Shown in pieces: positions 1 through 8,816 of a stretch of DNA of 64,000 bases. Position numbers and translations under genes: made by a program. Each line of letters starts with the position of its first letter. Within the stretch, counting starts at the first letter, position 1. This stretch comes from Sphingomonas sp. GTDB taxonomy: Bacteria; Pseudomonadota; Alphaproteobacteria; Sphingomonadales; Sphingomonadaceae. A model generated the notes under the pieces. It had not been told where the DNA came from and did not search any database. It saw only the letters and a list, made by a program, of their open reading frames with translations. The DNA is taken from the NCBI GenBank assembly GCA_017849555.1, contig JAFIGU010000055.1:1-64000 (forward strand), read 5' to 3'.

Positions 1-576
1 AAGACGCTGCCGCAGGCCGCGATCTCGAAGGTGGTGATCGAGCGTCCGGCCAAGCTGTGCCGCATCTCCATCTATGCCGCGCGCCCCGGCGTGATCATCG
101 GCAAGAAGGGCTCGGACATCGAGAAGCTGCGCAAGACGCTCGGCGCGATGACCAGCTCGGACGTGTCGCTGAACATCGTCGAGATCCGCAAGCCGGAAGT
201 CGATGCCAAGCTCGTTGCGCAGGGCATCGCTGACCAGCTCGAGCGTCGTATCGCCTTCCGTCGCGCAATGAAGCGCGCGGTGCAGTCGGCGATGCGGCTG
301 GGTGCCGACGGCATCCGCGTGCAGTGCGGCGGCCGCCTCGGCGGCGCCGAGATCGCGCGCACCGAGAGCTATCGCGAGGGTCGCGTGCCGCTGCACACGC
401 TCCGCGCGAACATGGATTATGCCGAGGCCGAGGCCCACACCGCTTATGGCGTGTGCGGCGTCAAGGTCTGGATCTTCAAGGGTGAGATCCTCGGCCACGA
501 TCCGATGGCCACTGATCGGCTGATGATGGAGGCTCAGACCTCCGGCGTGCGCCCCGCGCGCGAAGATCGCCGCTAA
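1..576 (+). CDS. rpsC: 30S ribosomal protein S3, 5' end missing
   Basis: Small-subunit protein S3 binds 16S rRNA in the head of the 30S subunit and helps form the mRNA entry channel. The frame is open from base 1, so the gene begins upstream; about 191 of the usual 220-240 residues are present. The KH-domain signature [15 protein letters not shown] is visible, followed by the S3 C-terminal domain with [12 protein letters not shown]. It is the first gene seen of the S10-spc cluster, with rplP starting 12 bases after the stop. Identity is secure; only the start is unseen. Confidence 0.97.
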   Translation, partial: KTLPQAAISKVVIERPAKLCRISIYAARPGVIIGKKGSDIEKLRKTLGAMTSSDVSLNIVEIRKPEVDAKLVAQGIADQLERRIAFRRAMKRAVQSAMRLGADGIRVQCGGRLGGAEIARTESYREGRVPLHTLRANMDYAEAEAHTAYGVCGVKVWIFKGEILGHDPMATDRLMMEAQTSGVRPAREDRR

Positions 577-588
577 GGAGTAAGAGAC

Positions 589-1023
589 GTGCTGCAACCG
601 AAGCGCACCAAATTCCGCAAGGCGTTCAAGGGCCGTATCCACGGCGACGCCAAGGGCGGCACCGCGCTCAACTTCGGGGCCTATGGCCTCAAGGCGCTCG
701 AGCCGGAGCGGATCACCGCGCGTCAGATCGAGGCGGCCCGCCGCGCGATCACGCGTCACATCAAGCGCCAGGGGCGTTTGTGGATCCGCGTGTTCCCCGA
801 CGTGCCGGTTTCGTCGAAGCCTGCCGAAGTCCGCATGGGCTCGGGCAAGGGGTCGCCCGAATTCTGGGCGGCGCGGGTCAAGCCGGGCCGTATCCTGTTC
901 GAGCTGGACGGTGTTCCGGGTCCGCTTGCCGCCGAAGCGTTCGAACGCGCGGCGATGAAGCTCCCGATCAAGACCAAGGTCGTGGCGCGTCTCGGCGACA
1001 CGTCGCACCTCGGAGGCGAGTGA
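589..1023 (+). CDS. rplP: 50S ribosomal protein L16
   Basis: L16 sits near the peptidyl-transferase centre and 5S rRNA of the large subunit. The 144-residue product begins [14 protein letters not shown] right after a GTG start (589-591), which matches the L16 family N-terminus and so supports GTG. The family motif [22 protein letters not shown] follows in the middle, with the core of it legible as [13 protein letters not shown]-type ribosome site lies in the preceding 12-base gap. It is flanked by rpsC and rpmC, the usual S10-operon order. Confidence 0.97.
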   Translation: MLQPKRTKFRKAFKGRIHGDAKGGTALNFGAYGLKALEPERITARQIEAARRAITRHIKRQGRLWIRVFPDVPVSSKPAEVRMGSGKGSPEFWAARVKPGRILFELDGVPGPLAAEAFERAAMKLPIKTKVVARLGDTSHLGGE

Positions 1024-1024
1024 G

Positions 1025-1225
1025 ATGGCTAAGAAGACTGATTTCATCGGGCAGACCGACGACCAGCTCGGCGAAGCGCTGGGCCAGCTGAAGCGCGAGC
1101 AGTTCAACCTGCGCTTCCAGGCGGCGACCAACCAGCTCGAGAAGCCGAGCCGCGTTCGCGAGGTCCGCAAGGACATCGCCCGCATCAAGACCCTGCAGGC
1201 GCAGCGCGCCGCAGCGGCTAAGTAA
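1025..1225 (+). CDS. rpmC: 50S ribosomal protein L29
   Basis: L29 is a small helical protein at the exit of the ribosomal peptide tunnel and part of the docking site for signal recognition particle and trigger factor. The 66-residue product has the two-helix layout of the family, with [14 protein letters not shown] in helix 1 and the conserved [15 protein letters not shown] in helix 2. It starts 1 base after the rplP stop, so it is probably translationally coupled, and precedes rpsQ as in most bacteria. Confidence 0.95.
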   Translation: MAKKTDFIGQTDDQLGEALGQLKREQFNLRFQAATNQLEKPSRVREVRKDIARIKTLQAQRAAAAK

Positions 1226-1239
1226 GAGGACGAGAAGAC

Positions 1240-1518
1240 ATGCCGAAGCGCGTGCTGACCGGGGTGATCGTCTCGGACAAGGGCGACAAGACGGTGGTCG
1301 TGAACGTGGAGCGCAAGGTCAAGCACCCGCTCTACGGCAAGATCATTCGCCGCTCGAAGAAGTATCACGCCCATGACGAGGCGAACGAGTACAAGGCCGG
1401 CGAGACGGTGCGGATCGAAGAGACCAAGCCGATCTCCAAGCTCAAGACCTGGAAGGTGATCGATCGGGTGAACGCCCGCGCGACCCCGGCCGAGGTCGTG
1501 ATCGACGAGACCGCGTGA
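1240..1518 (+). CDS. rpsQ: 30S ribosomal protein S17
   Basis: S17 is an OB-fold primary 16S rRNA binder. The 92-residue product shows the family block [14 protein letters not shown] near the N-terminus and [15 protein letters not shown] in the C-terminal half. It is slightly longer at the C-terminus than the E. coli protein, which is common in alphaproteobacteria. It ends the S10 operon part; the next gene, rplN, follows after an 83-base gap with two hairpins. Confidence 0.96.
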   Translation: MPKRVLTGVIVSDKGDKTVVVNVERKVKHPLYGKIIRRSKKYHAHDEANEYKAGETVRIEETKPISKLKTWKVIDRVNARATPAEVVIDETA

Positions 1519-1523
1519 TCGTT

Positions 1524-1579
1524 CGCCCGCGTGAGCGGGCGGAAATTTTGAAGGCGGCGCCGGGTCGGTATCCGGCGCC
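1524..1579 (+). promoter_or_regulatory. Two stem-loops between rpsQ and rplN
   Basis: The 83-base gap between the S10 and spc halves holds two clean hairpins. The first pairs CGCCCGC (1524-1530) with GCGGGCG (1535-1541) over a GTGA loop and is followed by GAAATTTT. The second pairs GGCGCCGG (1556-1563) with CCGGCGCC (1572-1579). They could be an attenuator, an RNA-processing site or a ribosomal-protein feedback site at the operon junction. The stems are seen; the role is inferred. Confidence 0.5.
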
Positions 1580-1601
1580 ATGAACGGAAGGAATCGGATC
1601 A

Positions 1602-1970
1602 ATGATCCAGATGCAGTCCAATCTCGACGTCGCTGACAACAGCGGCGCGAAGCGGGTGCAGTGCATCAAGGTGCTGGGTGGCTCGAAGCGCCGCACGGCC
1701 AGCGTTGGCGACATCATCGTGGTGTCGATCAAGGAAGCGCAGCCGCGTGGCCGCGTGAAGAAGGGCGACGTGCATCGCGCCGTCATCGTGCGCACGGCGA
1801 AGGACATTCGCCGCGCCGACGGGTCGGTGATCCGCTTCGACTCCAACGCTGCGGTGCTGGTCAACAAGAACGAGGAGCCGATCGGCACCCGTATCTTCGG
1901 CCCGGTGGTTCGCGAGCTGCGCGCCAAGAAGCACATGAAGATCATCAGCCTTGCGCCGGAGGTGTTGTAA
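1602..1970 (+). CDS. rplN: 50S ribosomal protein L14
   Basis: L14 is a conserved large-subunit protein at the subunit interface and the binding partner of the silencing factor RsfS. The 122-residue product starts [18 protein letters not shown] and ends in [11 protein letters not shown], both family hallmarks, and has the usual length. A GGAAGGA ribosome site lies upstream of the ATG. It opens the spc half of the cluster, and its stop overlaps the rplX start by one base. Confidence 0.97.
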   Translation: MIQMQSNLDVADNSGAKRVQCIKVLGGSKRRTASVGDIIVVSIKEAQPRGRVKKGDVHRAVIVRTAKDIRRADGSVIRFDSNAAVLVNKNEEPIGTRIFGPVVRELRAKKHMKIISLAPEVL

Positions 1971-2287
1971 TGGCCGCCGCGAAGATCAAGAAGGGTGACC
2001 GCGTGATCGTCCTGTCCGGCAAGGACAAGGGCAAGACCGGCACCGTCACGCTGGCCATGCCGAAGGACGGCAAGGTCGTCGTGGAGGGCGTCAACATCGC
2101 CACCCGTCACCGCAAGCCGAGCCAGGCCAACCCGCAGGGTGGCCTGGAACGCACGGAAGCGCCGCTGCACATCTCGAAGGTGGCGCACGTCACCGCCGAC
2201 GGCAAGCCGACGCGCGTCCGTTTCGAGGTGAAGGACGGCAAGAAGGTCCGCGTGGCCGTCAAGTCCGGGGAGAAGATCGATGGCTGA
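1970..2287 (+). CDS. rplX: 50S ribosomal protein L24
   Basis: L24 starts large-subunit assembly by binding the 5' end of 23S rRNA. The start is the ATG at 1970, which overlaps the rplN stop (TAATG) and gives a 105-residue protein starting [20 protein letters not shown]. This is the KOW-motif N-terminus of the family, so the longer open frame upstream is not used. The 3' end overlaps rplE by 8 bases, which indicates translational coupling. Confidence 0.96.
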   Translation: MAAAKIKKGDRVIVLSGKDKGKTGTVTLAMPKDGKVVVEGVNIATRHRKPSQANPQGGLERTEAPLHISKVAHVTADGKPTRVRFEVKDGKKVRVAVKSGEKIDG

Positions 2288-2864
2288 CGCTTACACCCCG
2301 CGTCTCAAGAAGCTGTATGACGATACGATCGCCAAGGCGATGACCGAGAAGTTCGGCTATAAGAACAATCTCGAGATTCCCCGCATCGACAAGATCGTCA
2401 TCAACATGGGCGTCGGCGAGGCGACCCAGGACAAGAAGCGCGTCGAGCAGGCCGCTTCGGAGATGGAACTGATCGCGGGCCAGAAGCCGGTGATCACCAA
2501 GGCGAAGAAGTCGATCGCGCAGTTCAAGCTGCGTGAAGGCATGCCGATCGGCGTGAAGGTGACGCTGCGTCGCGAGCGGATGTACGAATTCCTCGACCGC
2601 TTCATCACCATCGCGCTCCCGCGCGTCCGCGACTTCCGCGGGCTGAACCCGAAGAGCTTCGACGGCCGTGGCAATTACGCCTGCGGTCTGAAGGAGCAGA
2701 TCGTGTTCCCGGAGATCAACTACGACCGCATCGACAAGGTGCGCGGCATGGACATCATCGTGGCGACGACGGCCAAGACCGACGAGGAAGCGCGTGAGCT
2801 GCTTCGTCTGTTCGGCTTCCCGTTCCCGCAGGACGTCCAGGTCGAAGTGAAGCAGGCTGCGTGA
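2280..2864 (+). CDS. rplE: 50S ribosomal protein L5
   Basis: L5 binds 5S rRNA and contacts the P-site tRNA in the central protuberance. The 194-residue product carries the family blocks [30 protein letters not shown] and [15 protein letters not shown]. Its length is slightly above the E. coli L5 length of 179 because of an alphaproteobacterial-style N-terminus. It overlaps rplX by 8 bases and is followed by rpsN after 39 bases. Confidence 0.97.
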   Translation: MADAYTPRLKKLYDDTIAKAMTEKFGYKNNLEIPRIDKIVINMGVGEATQDKKRVEQAASEMELIAGQKPVITKAKKSIAQFKLREGMPIGVKVTLRRERMYEFLDRFITIALPRVRDFRGLNPKSFDGRGNYACGLKEQIVFPEINYDRIDKVRGMDIIVATTAKTDEEARELLRLFGFPFPQDVQVEVKQAA

Positions 2865-2903
2865 GCGCCTTGATCAAGCATTTGAACGAGAGAGCTTAAG
2901 TCC

Positions 2904-3209
2904 ATGGCGAAACTGAGTTCCGTTAACAAGAACGAGCGCCGCAAGAAGCTGGTGAAGCAATATGCCGGCAAATATGCAGCGCTCAAGGCGAAGGCGAACG
3001 ACAAGTCGCTCGACGAGACCGAGCGTCTCATCGCGCGGCTGAAGATGGCCGAGCTTCCCCGCAACGCGAACCCGACCCGGGTGCGCAACCGCTGCGAAGT
3101 GACCGGTCGTCCGCGCGCTTATTATCGCAAGTTCCGTCTCTGCCGCGTGCAGCTCCGCGAACTGGCCAACAAGGGCCTGATTCCGGGCGTCACGAAGTCG
3201 AGCTGGTAA
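2904..3209 (+). CDS. rpsN: 30S ribosomal protein S14, zinc-free type
   Basis: S14 is a late-assembling 16S rRNA binder in the 30S head. The product is 101 residues, the long form without the CxxC zinc ribbon. It ends in the family block [18 protein letters not shown] followed by [11 protein letters not shown]. The long zinc-free form is what most proteobacteria carry and needs no zinc for function. It sits between rplE and rpsH as in other spc operons. Confidence 0.96.
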   Translation: MAKLSSVNKNERRKKLVKQYAGKYAALKAKANDKSLDETERLIARLKMAELPRNANPTRVRNRCEVTGRPRAYYRKFRLCRVQLRELANKGLIPGVTKSSW

Positions 3210-3221
3210 GGATCACGAACA

Positions 3222-3617
3222 ATGGCAGTGACCGATCCCCTGGGTGATCTGCTCACCCGCATCCGCAACGGCCAGCGCGCGCGCAAGGACAGCGTCGTGT
3301 CGCCGGCGTCGAAGCTGCGGACCCGCGTGCTCGACGTGCTTCAGCGCGAAGGCTACATCCGTGGCTATAGCGAGGAAGACATGGGCCCCGTGAAGGGCGT
3401 CCGTATCGAGCTCAAGTATTTCGAGGGCCAGCCGGCGATCAAGCATGTCGCGCGCGTCTCGAAGCCCGGCCGCCGCATCTACAGCGGGTCGCAGGACCTG
3501 CCGCGCGTGATGAACGGCCTGGGCATCACGATCGTCTCGACGCCGCGCGGCGTTCTCTCGGACGCGGAAGCGCGCGAGCAGAATGTCGGTGGCGAAGTGC
3601 TGGCGGAGGTGTTCTGA
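3222..3617 (+). CDS. rpsH: 30S ribosomal protein S8
   Basis: S8 binds the central domain of 16S rRNA and in E. coli represses the spc operon by binding its own mRNA near rplE. The 131-residue product has the N-terminal [16 protein letters not shown] and the C-terminal [19 protein letters not shown] with the terminal GGEVL, all diagnostic. Whether S8 feedback works here is not shown. The stop overlaps the rplF start by one base (TGATG). Confidence 0.97.
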   Translation: MAVTDPLGDLLTRIRNGQRARKDSVVSPASKLRTRVLDVLQREGYIRGYSEEDMGPVKGVRIELKYFEGQPAIKHVARVSKPGRRIYSGSQDLPRVMNGLGITIVSTPRGVLSDAEAREQNVGGEVLAEVF

Positions 3618-4150
3618 TGAGCCGCATCGGCAAACGTCCGGTCGCGATCCCCTCGGGCGTGACCGCGAGCATCAACGAAGGCATGCTGAGCGTGAAGGGC
3701 CCCAAGGGCACCCTGTCGCTCAAGCTCGCCGACGAGATCACCTATGACGTCCAGGCGGACGGCATTTCGGTGCAGCCGGCGAACGCGACCAAGCGCGCCC
3801 GCTCCTTCTGGGGTATGCAGCGTACCCTGGTGCAGAACCTCGTCACCGGCGTGACCGAGGGCTTCACCAAGAAGCTGCTGATCACCGGCGTCGGCTATCG
3901 TGCCAACGCGCAGGGGCGCAAGCTGAAGCTGCAGCTCGGCTACAGCCACGACGTCGACATCGACGTGCCGGAAGGTCTTGAGGTCAAGACCCCGGACAAC
4001 ACGACGGTCGAGATTTCGGGCGCCGACAAGCAGAAGGTCGGCCAGCTCGCCGCCGAGATCCGCCGCTGGCGTAAGCCCGAGCCGTACAAGGGCAAGGGCA
4101 TCAAGTACGACGGCGAATATATCTTCCGTAAGGAAGGGAAGAAGAAGTGA
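3617..4150 (+). CDS. rplF: 50S ribosomal protein L6
   Basis: L6 is a two-domain large-subunit protein near the factor-binding centre. The 177-residue product starts [15 protein letters not shown] and holds the second-domain block [19 protein letters not shown], then [16 protein letters not shown] and a basic tail. The length is standard. It overlaps rpsH by one base and rplR by four, so the three genes look translationally coupled. Confidence 0.97.
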   Translation: MSRIGKRPVAIPSGVTASINEGMLSVKGPKGTLSLKLADEITYDVQADGISVQPANATKRARSFWGMQRTLVQNLVTGVTEGFTKKLLITGVGYRANAQGRKLKLQLGYSHDVDIDVPEGLEVKTPDNTTVEISGADKQKVGQLAAEIRRWRKPEPYKGKGIKYDGEYIFRKEGKKK

Positions 4151-4497
4151 CCAAGGGCCTTTCGCTTTTCGAGAAGCGGCGTCGCCGCAATCGCACGGCG
4201 CTTCGTGCGCGCGCTGGCACGCGTCCGCGCCTGTCGGTGCATCGCTCGGGCAAGCATATCTATGCCCAGGTGATCGACGACGAGGCGGGCCGCACGCTGG
4301 CTTCGGCGTCGACCCTCGCCAACCACGAGGGCAAGACCGCGACCGTCGCGGCTGCGACCGAGGTCGGCAAGCGCGTCGCGGAAGCGGCCAAGGCCGCCGG
4401 CGTCACGCAGGTCGTGTTCGACCGTGGCGGGTTCCTGTTTCACGGCCGGGTGAAGGCGCTGGCGGAAGCCGCGCGCGAAGCCGGACTGGAGTTCTAA
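4147..4497 (+). CDS. rplR: 50S ribosomal protein L18
   Basis: L18 binds 5S rRNA together with L5 and L25. The 116-residue product has the family features [19 protein letters not shown] at the N-terminus, [19 protein letters not shown] in the middle and [23 protein letters not shown] at the end, each legible in part. The start is a GTG (4147-4149) that lies inside the rplF 3' end, giving a 4-base overlap. rpsE follows after 3 bases. Confidence 0.96.
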   Translation: MTKGLSLFEKRRRRNRTALRARAGTRPRLSVHRSGKHIYAQVIDDEAGRTLASASTLANHEGKTATVAAATEVGKRVAEAAKAAGVTQVVFDRGGFLFHGRVKALAEAAREAGLEF

Positions 4498-4500
4498 GAC

Positions 4501-5217
4501 ATGGCTGACGAGAACAACACCGAGGTCCAGGCCGTCGCTGCCCCCGAGGGTGGCGCGGGCGAGGCACCGCGCGGTCGCGGTGCCCGCGGCGGGCGCGGCG
4601 GCGGCGATCGCTGCCGTGGCGGCCGTGATGGCGGCCGTGGCCGTCGTGACGACCGTCGCAACAACAACGAGGATGGCGGCGAGGAGCTGATCGAAAAGCT
4701 CGTCCACATCAACCGCGTGTCCAAGACGGTGAAGGGCGGCAAGCGCTTCGGCTTCGCGGCGCTGGTCGTCGTGGGCGACGGCAAGGGCCGGGTCGGTTTC
4801 GGCCACGGCAAGGCGCGCGAAGTGCCGGAGGCGATCTCCAAGGCGACCGCCGCGGCGAAGAAGCATATGGTCCGCGTCCCGCTCAAGGAAGGCCGTACGC
4901 TGCACCATGACGGCGACGGTCATTTCGGCGCCGGTCGCGTTACCGTTCGCTCGGCGCCGCAGGGCACCGGGATCATCGCGGGCGGCCCGATGCGCGCCGT
5001 GTTCGAGAGCCTGGGCGTCCACGACGTGGTGACCAAGTCGATCGGCACGTCGAACCCCTACAACATGATCCGCGCCACGTTCGAGGCGCTGGGCAGCCAG
5101 ACTTCGCCGAAGGCGGTTGCGCAGCGTCGTGGCAAGAAGATCGCCGACCTGCTCGGTCGCGGCCACGGCGCTGACGCGCAGACCGCCGCTGCCGAAGCCG
5201 CGGCCGTCACGGAGTAA
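4501..5217 (+). CDS. rpsE: 30S ribosomal protein S5 with RGG-rich N-terminal extension
   Basis: S5 contributes to decoding fidelity and to the mRNA helicase activity at the entry tunnel. The core starts near residue 60 with [20 protein letters not shown] and includes [12 protein letters not shown] and [18 protein letters not shown]. At 238 residues the protein is much longer than the 166-residue E. coli S5. The extra length is mostly an N-terminal tail (about residues 18-55) made of R, G and D with repeated RGG/RGR units. The C-terminus also has an Ala-rich tail. The tail is likely disordered and may bind RNA; that is inference. Confidence 0.96.
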   Translation: MADENNTEVQAVAAPEGGAGEAPRGRGARGGRGGGDRCRGGRDGGRGRRDDRRNNNEDGGEELIEKLVHINRVSKTVKGGKRFGFAALVVVGDGKGRVGFGHGKAREVPEAISKATAAAKKHMVRVPLKEGRTLHHDGDGHFGAGRVTVRSAPQGTGIIAGGPMRAVFESLGVHDVVTKSIGTSNPYNMIRATFEALGSQTSPKAVAQRRGKKIADLLGRGHGADAQTAAAEAAAVTE

Positions 5218-5222
5218 GGCGC

Positions 5223-5399
5223 ATGGCGAAGATCAAGGTGAAGCAGACCGGGTCGCCGATCCGTCGCACCAAGGACCAGCGCGCGACGCTGATCGGCCTC
5301 GGCCTCAACAAGATGCACCGCGTGTCGGAGCTCGAGGATACCCCCGAGGTTCGCGGCATGATCCGCAAGGTGCAGCATATGGTCGAAGTGCAGGGCTAA
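5223..5399 (+). CDS. rpmD: 50S ribosomal protein L30
   Basis: This is a 58-residue product that falls below common ORF length cut-offs. It begins [15 protein letters not shown] and contains [19 protein letters not shown], the classic bacterial L30 pattern, and ends [11 protein letters not shown]. The ATG lies 5 bases after the rpsE stop. In most genomes rplO follows directly. Here a hairpin and a membrane acyltransferase gene come between them. Confidence 0.96.
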   Translation: MAKIKVKQTGSPIRRTKDQRATLIGLGLNKMHRVSELEDTPEVRGMIRKVQHMVEVQG

Positions 5400-5460
5400 A
5401 ATCCCGCATTAAATGCTTTGGGGTGGTCGGCCCGTGCGGCCGGCGCCCTTGACCCTAATG

Positions 5461-5506
5461 ACCGCCCCTTCGTATCGCTAACCAAAGGTTAACGCGTGGG
5501 GGCGGT
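5461..5506 (+). terminator. Long-loop hairpin after rpmD, overlapping the acyltransferase start
   Basis: ACCGCCCC (5461-5468) can pair with GGGGCGGT (5499-5506), which runs straight into TTTT. The 30-base interior contains a second small stem, TAACC (5479-5483) with GGTTA (5487-5491). The layout resembles an intrinsic terminator that would end the rpsC-rpmD transcript. The right arm also covers the likely GTG start of the next gene at 5496, so it could instead limit that gene's translation. Confidence 0.4.
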
Positions 5507-6659
5507 TTTGGTCCGACGACTGTTTTCAATCGCGCGTGACCTGGTGTCGCCGGCTACCGCCGCGGCACAATTGGCCGATCGTCCGCAGCGTTTCTACCTG
5601 CTCGACGCGTCGCGCGCGCTGGCGGCCTTCGCCGTCCTTTTCTGGCATTACCAGCATTTCTACATGCCGCTCGGCACCAATGTGCCGGCCAAGGGATATA
5701 GCCTGCGTGAGCCGCTCCACGGGCTGTTCGGGTTGTGGTATGACCACGGCCATTTCGCGGTCCCGATCTTCTGGATGATATCGGGGTTCGTCTTCGCGGC
5801 GGTCTATCTGCCGGCGCGCCACTCGACCCGGGCATTCGCGGTGAACCGCTTCGCGCGGCTTTACCCGCTCCATCTGCTCACGCTGGTGCTGGTGGCGCTG
5901 CTGCAAATCGCGATCCTCGCCAAATACGGCACCCATTGGGTCTATCCGTATAACGACGCGTATCATTTCCTGCTCCAATTGTTCTTCGCCGGATCCTGGG
6001 GGCTGGAGCGCGGGGCATCCTTCAACGGACCGGTCTGGTCGGTATCGGTCGAGGTGCTGATCTACGTCTTCTTCTGGGTTGTTCACCGCTGGGTGGGCAG
6101 ATTCGGGCTCGTGCTGCCCGTGGTGCTTGCGGCGCTGTTCTTTCTGCTCAGCCTGATGATTCCCGCGACGCCCTTGCTCGCGTGCGGGCAATATTTCTTC
6201 GTCGGCGTCGCGCTATACATCGTGCACACCGCTTTGTGGCGCGAGGAGCGGCTGCTGGCGCTGATCGTCGCGATCGCCTTTCCGATCGGGGTGTTCGCGC
6301 TTTATCGCGGCCTGATGGTGGTGGGGCTGCCGGGGGTGTTCGGCTCGCTGCTGCTCATTCTCTGCGCGGCGGAACGATATGTCGCGCCGCGCGCGCGCGG
6401 CCTGCTCGGCGCGGTTGGCGACACGACCTATGGCATGTATCTCTGGCACGTGCCGCTGCAGCTCATGCTGTTCGTGCTGCTGCCCGCCGCGATGATTCCG
6501 CATTTCGCGGACAGCCTGTGGTTCCTGCTGCTCTTTCTCGGGGGAACGATCGCGGTCGCGCGCATCAGCTACGTCGCTTATGAGCGGCCGATGCGCGATT
6601 GGCTGCGGCAATTCGCTCGCAAGCGGGTGGCGTCCCGGCCACAGGTCGGGGCGCTTTGA
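5496..6659 (+). CDS. Membrane acyltransferase, acyltransferase-3 (OafA/YrhL-like) family
   Basis: A 387-residue integral membrane protein with about ten hydrophobic helices. Near residue 37 it has LDASRALAAFAVLFWHYQHF, the R-x(~10)-H signature of acyltransferase-3 proteins that move acetyl or other acyl groups onto extracytoplasmic sugars. The segment GMYLWHVPLQLMLF near the C-terminus also fits the family. The frame has no ATG before residue 56, so the GTG at 5496 or a nearby GTG/TTG is the start. The gene lies between rpmD and rplO, inside what is normally an unbroken ribosomal operon. The substrate cannot be told; a surface polysaccharide is the usual one. Confidence 0.85.
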   Translation: MGAVLVRRLFSIARDLVSPATAAAQLADRPQRFYLLDASRALAAFAVLFWHYQHFYMPLGTNVPAKGYSLREPLHGLFGLWYDHGHFAVPIFWMISGFVFAAVYLPARHSTRAFAVNRFARLYPLHLLTLVLVALLQIAILAKYGTHWVYPYNDAYHFLLQLFFAGSWGLERGASFNGPVWSVSVEVLIYVFFWVVHRWVGRFGLVLPVVLAALFFLLSLMIPATPLLACGQYFFVGVALYIVHTALWREERLLALIVAIAFPIGVFALYRGLMVVGLPGVFGSLLLILCAAERYVAPRARGLLGAVGDTTYGMYLWHVPLQLMLFVLLPAAMIPHFADSLWFLLLFLGGTIAVARISYVAYERPMRDWLRQFARKRVASRPQVGAL

Positions 6660-6686
6660 CGCCGGTCGCACTTTTGTCGTGACAAT
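6656..6686 (+). promoter_or_regulatory. Possible promoter and palindrome upstream of rplO
   Basis: In the 96-base gap before rplO there is TTGACG (6656-6661) and GACAAT (6681-6686), 19 bases apart, which could serve as a weak sigma-70 type promoter. A perfect 12-base palindrome TTGTCGTGACAA (6674-6685) overlaps the -10 position and could be an operator. A restart promoter would make sense if transcription ends before the acyltransferase gene. Both elements are tentative. Confidence 0.3.
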
Positions 6687-6755
6687 CGCGGTCGCGCCCT
6701 CTATCGGGCCGGCTTCCCAAAAATCTGCGCGTAACAAGCGAAAGCGAGTGCACTT

Positions 6756-7268
6756 ATGAAACTGAACGATCTCCGCGATAACGAAGGCGCCCGTCACCGC
6801 CGCATCCGCGTCGGCCGCGGCATTGGCTCGGGCAAGGGCAAGACCGCTGGCCGCGGCCAGAAGGGTCAGAAGAGCCGCGAAGGCGTCTCGATCGCCGGCT
6901 TCGAGGGTGGCCAGATGCCGCTCCACATGCGTCTGCCGAAGCGCGGCTTCAACAACATCTTCGCCAAGGATTATGCCGAGGTGAACCTGGGCGCGATCCA
7001 GAAGGCGGTCGATGCGGGCAAGCTGACCGGCAGCGATGTCGATCATGCGGCGCTCAAGGCGGCCGGCCTGGCGCGCGGCGGCAAGAACGGCGTGCGCGTG
7101 CTGGCCAAGGGCGAGCTCAAGGCCAAGCTGAACTTCACCGTCGCCGGCGTTTCCGCCGCGGCGCGCGAGGCGATCGAGAAGGCCGGCGGTTCGGTGACGG
7201 TCCCCGAGATCGTGCCGGCGGCCGAAAAGGCCAAGGCCAAGAAGGGCACCGCCAAGGCCGCCAAGTAA
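6756..7268 (+). CDS. rplO: 50S ribosomal protein L15
   Basis: L15 binds 23S rRNA late in large-subunit assembly. The 170-residue product starts [22 protein letters not shown] and contains the conserved [18 protein letters not shown] and [18 protein letters not shown] blocks. The C-terminus is extended by an Ala/Lys-rich tail. The gene resumes the spc order after the acyltransferase insertion and is followed by a strong hairpin and then secY with its own apparent promoter. Confidence 0.96.
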   Translation: MKLNDLRDNEGARHRRIRVGRGIGSGKGKTAGRGQKGQKSREGVSIAGFEGGQMPLHMRLPKRGFNNIFAKDYAEVNLGAIQKAVDAGKLTGSDVDHAALKAAGLARGGKNGVRVLAKGELKAKLNFTVAGVSAAAREAIEKAGGSVTVPEIVPAAEKAKAKKGTAKAAK

Positions 7269-7277
7269 GTCTTTCCT

Positions 7278-7304
7278 GTCCCGTCGCTTTTATCGCGGCG
7301 GGAC
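7278..7304 (+). terminator. Hairpin after rplO
   Basis: GTCCCGTCGC (7278-7287) pairs with GCGGCGGGAC (7295-7304) over a 7-base loop, with one G-T pair. The flanks TTTCC and GGAAA extend the stem past a bulge. No T-run follows on the + strand, so it may be an attenuator or mRNA-stabilising stem rather than a full terminator. A promoter-like sequence for secY follows 20 bases later. Confidence 0.5.
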
Positions 7305-7323
7305 GGAAAAACGCTCGGGCGGG

Positions 7324-7352
7324 TTAGACAAGCCTTCGAGCGCGACTATATG
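7324..7352 (+). promoter_or_regulatory. Likely secY promoter
   Basis: TTAGAC (7324-7329) and TATATG (7347-7352) are separated by 17 bases, a close match to the sigma-70 consensus for this GC-rich setting. Transcription would begin near 7359 and leave a leader of about 60 bases before the ATG at 7419. The ATG at 7350 lies inside the -10 box and so cannot be the start on this transcript. Confidence 0.55.
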
Positions 7353-7418
7353 AGCGGCGGGGCGGGGTGTTCATCACCTGCACCCGCCGTTTTCGTTTCC
7401 GAAGGCATCGCACGCAAT

Positions 7419-8783
7419 ATGGCATCCGCAGCCGATCAGATGGCGCAAAGCATCAGCCTCGCGAAATTCTCGCAGGCGACCGACCTCAAGAAGCGTCTGT
7501 GGTTCACGATCGGCGCGCTGATCGTGTTCCGCATGCTGAGCTACGTGCCGCTTCCCGGCATCGATCCGACCGCCTTGGGGCTGCTGAGCCAGCAGACCAA
7601 GGGCGGCGTGCTCGATTTCTTCAACACCTTCTCGGGCGGCGCGCTGACCCGCATGTCGCTGATCGCGCTGGGGGTGATGCCGTACATCACCGCCTCGATC
7701 GTCGTGCAGCTCGCGACCTCGCTGTCGCCGCAGCTCGCCGCGATCAAGAAAGAGGGCGAAAGCGGGCGCAAAAAGCTCAACCAATATACCCGCTACGGCA
7801 CCGTCGCGCTGACCGCGCTGCAGGGCTATTTCATCGCGGTCGGGCTCGAGGCGCTGGGCGCCAACAGCGGCGTCCAGGCGGTGATCCAGCCGGGGATGAT
7901 GTTCCGCATCGCGGCGGTCATCTCGCTGATCGGCGGCACGATGTTCCTGATGTGGCTGGGCGAGCAGATCACCAGCCGCGGGATCGGCAACGGCGTGTCG
8001 TTGATCATCATGGCCGGGATCGTCGCGCATCTGCCGACCACACTGGTCAACCTGCTCGAAGGCGGGCGCTCGGGCAGCCTCGATCCGGTCAAGCTGATCG
8101 GCATCATCCTGGCGGTCGCGCTGCTCGTGCTGCTCATCTGCTTCATGGAATTGGCGCAGCGTCGGATCCTGATCCAATATCCCAAGCGCCAGACGCAGCG
8201 CGGGATGCAGGCCGAGCGCAGCCACCTGCCGCTCAAGCTCAACACCGCCGGCGTGATCCCGCCGATCTTCGCCTCGTCGCTGCTGCTGATGCCGCTGACG
8301 ATCACCCAGTTCGCGGGCAACCGCGTGAAGGGCGACAGCTGGTGGGGCGATGTGATCATCAGCCTCAACCAATATCTGCAGCACGGCTCGCCGATCTACA
8401 TGCTGCTCTACGGCGCCGGCATCATCTTCTTCTCGTTCTTCTACACCGCGGTGCAGTTCAACCCGGAGGAGACGGCGGAGAATCTGAAGCGCCACGGCGG
8501 GTTCATCCCGGGCATCCGCCCGGGCAAGAACACCGAGCAATATTTCGATTACGTGCTGACGCGCATCACGGTGATCGGCGCCGCCTATCTGACGCTGATC
8601 TGTCTGCTGCCGGAATATCTCGTCACGGCGCTGTCGATCCCCTTCTATCTCGGGGGCACCAGCCTGCTGATCGTCGTCAACGTGACGATGGACACGGTGA
8701 CGCAGATTCAGTCGCACCTGCTGGCGCATCAATATGGCGATCTCATCAAGAAGGCGAAGCTGAAGGGCGGCCGCCTGCGCTAA
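7419..8783 (+). CDS. secY: Preprotein translocase subunit SecY
   Basis: SecY forms the protein-conducting channel of the Sec translocon with SecE and SecG. The 454-residue product has ten hydrophobic helices. It shows the family signatures LPGIDP after helix 1, GVMPYITASIVVQL in helix 2, GIGNGVSLIIMAGI, and the cytoplasmic loop RRILIQYPKRQ. The chosen start, MASAADQMAQSI, matches the family N-terminus; an in-frame ATG at 7350 overlaps the promoter -10. It sits between rplO and adk as in other alphaproteobacteria. Confidence 0.96.
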   Translation: MASAADQMAQSISLAKFSQATDLKKRLWFTIGALIVFRMLSYVPLPGIDPTALGLLSQQTKGGVLDFFNTFSGGALTRMSLIALGVMPYITASIVVQLATSLSPQLAAIKKEGESGRKKLNQYTRYGTVALTALQGYFIAVGLEALGANSGVQAVIQPGMMFRIAAVISLIGGTMFLMWLGEQITSRGIGNGVSLIIMAGIVAHLPTTLVNLLEGGRSGSLDPVKLIGIILAVALLVLLICFMELAQRRILIQYPKRQTQRGMQAERSHLPLKLNTAGVIPPIFASSLLLMPLTITQFAGNRVKGDSWWGDVIISLNQYLQHGSPIYMLLYGAGIIFFSFFYTAVQFNPEETAENLKRHGGFIPGIRPGKNTEQYFDYVLTRITVIGAAYLTLICLLPEYLVTALSIPFYLGGTSLLIVVNVTMDTVTQIQSHLLAHQYGDLIKKAKLKGGRLR

Positions 8784-8816
8784 AAGGCGCGCGTTTGTGT
8801 GGGGGAGAGGGTTCGC

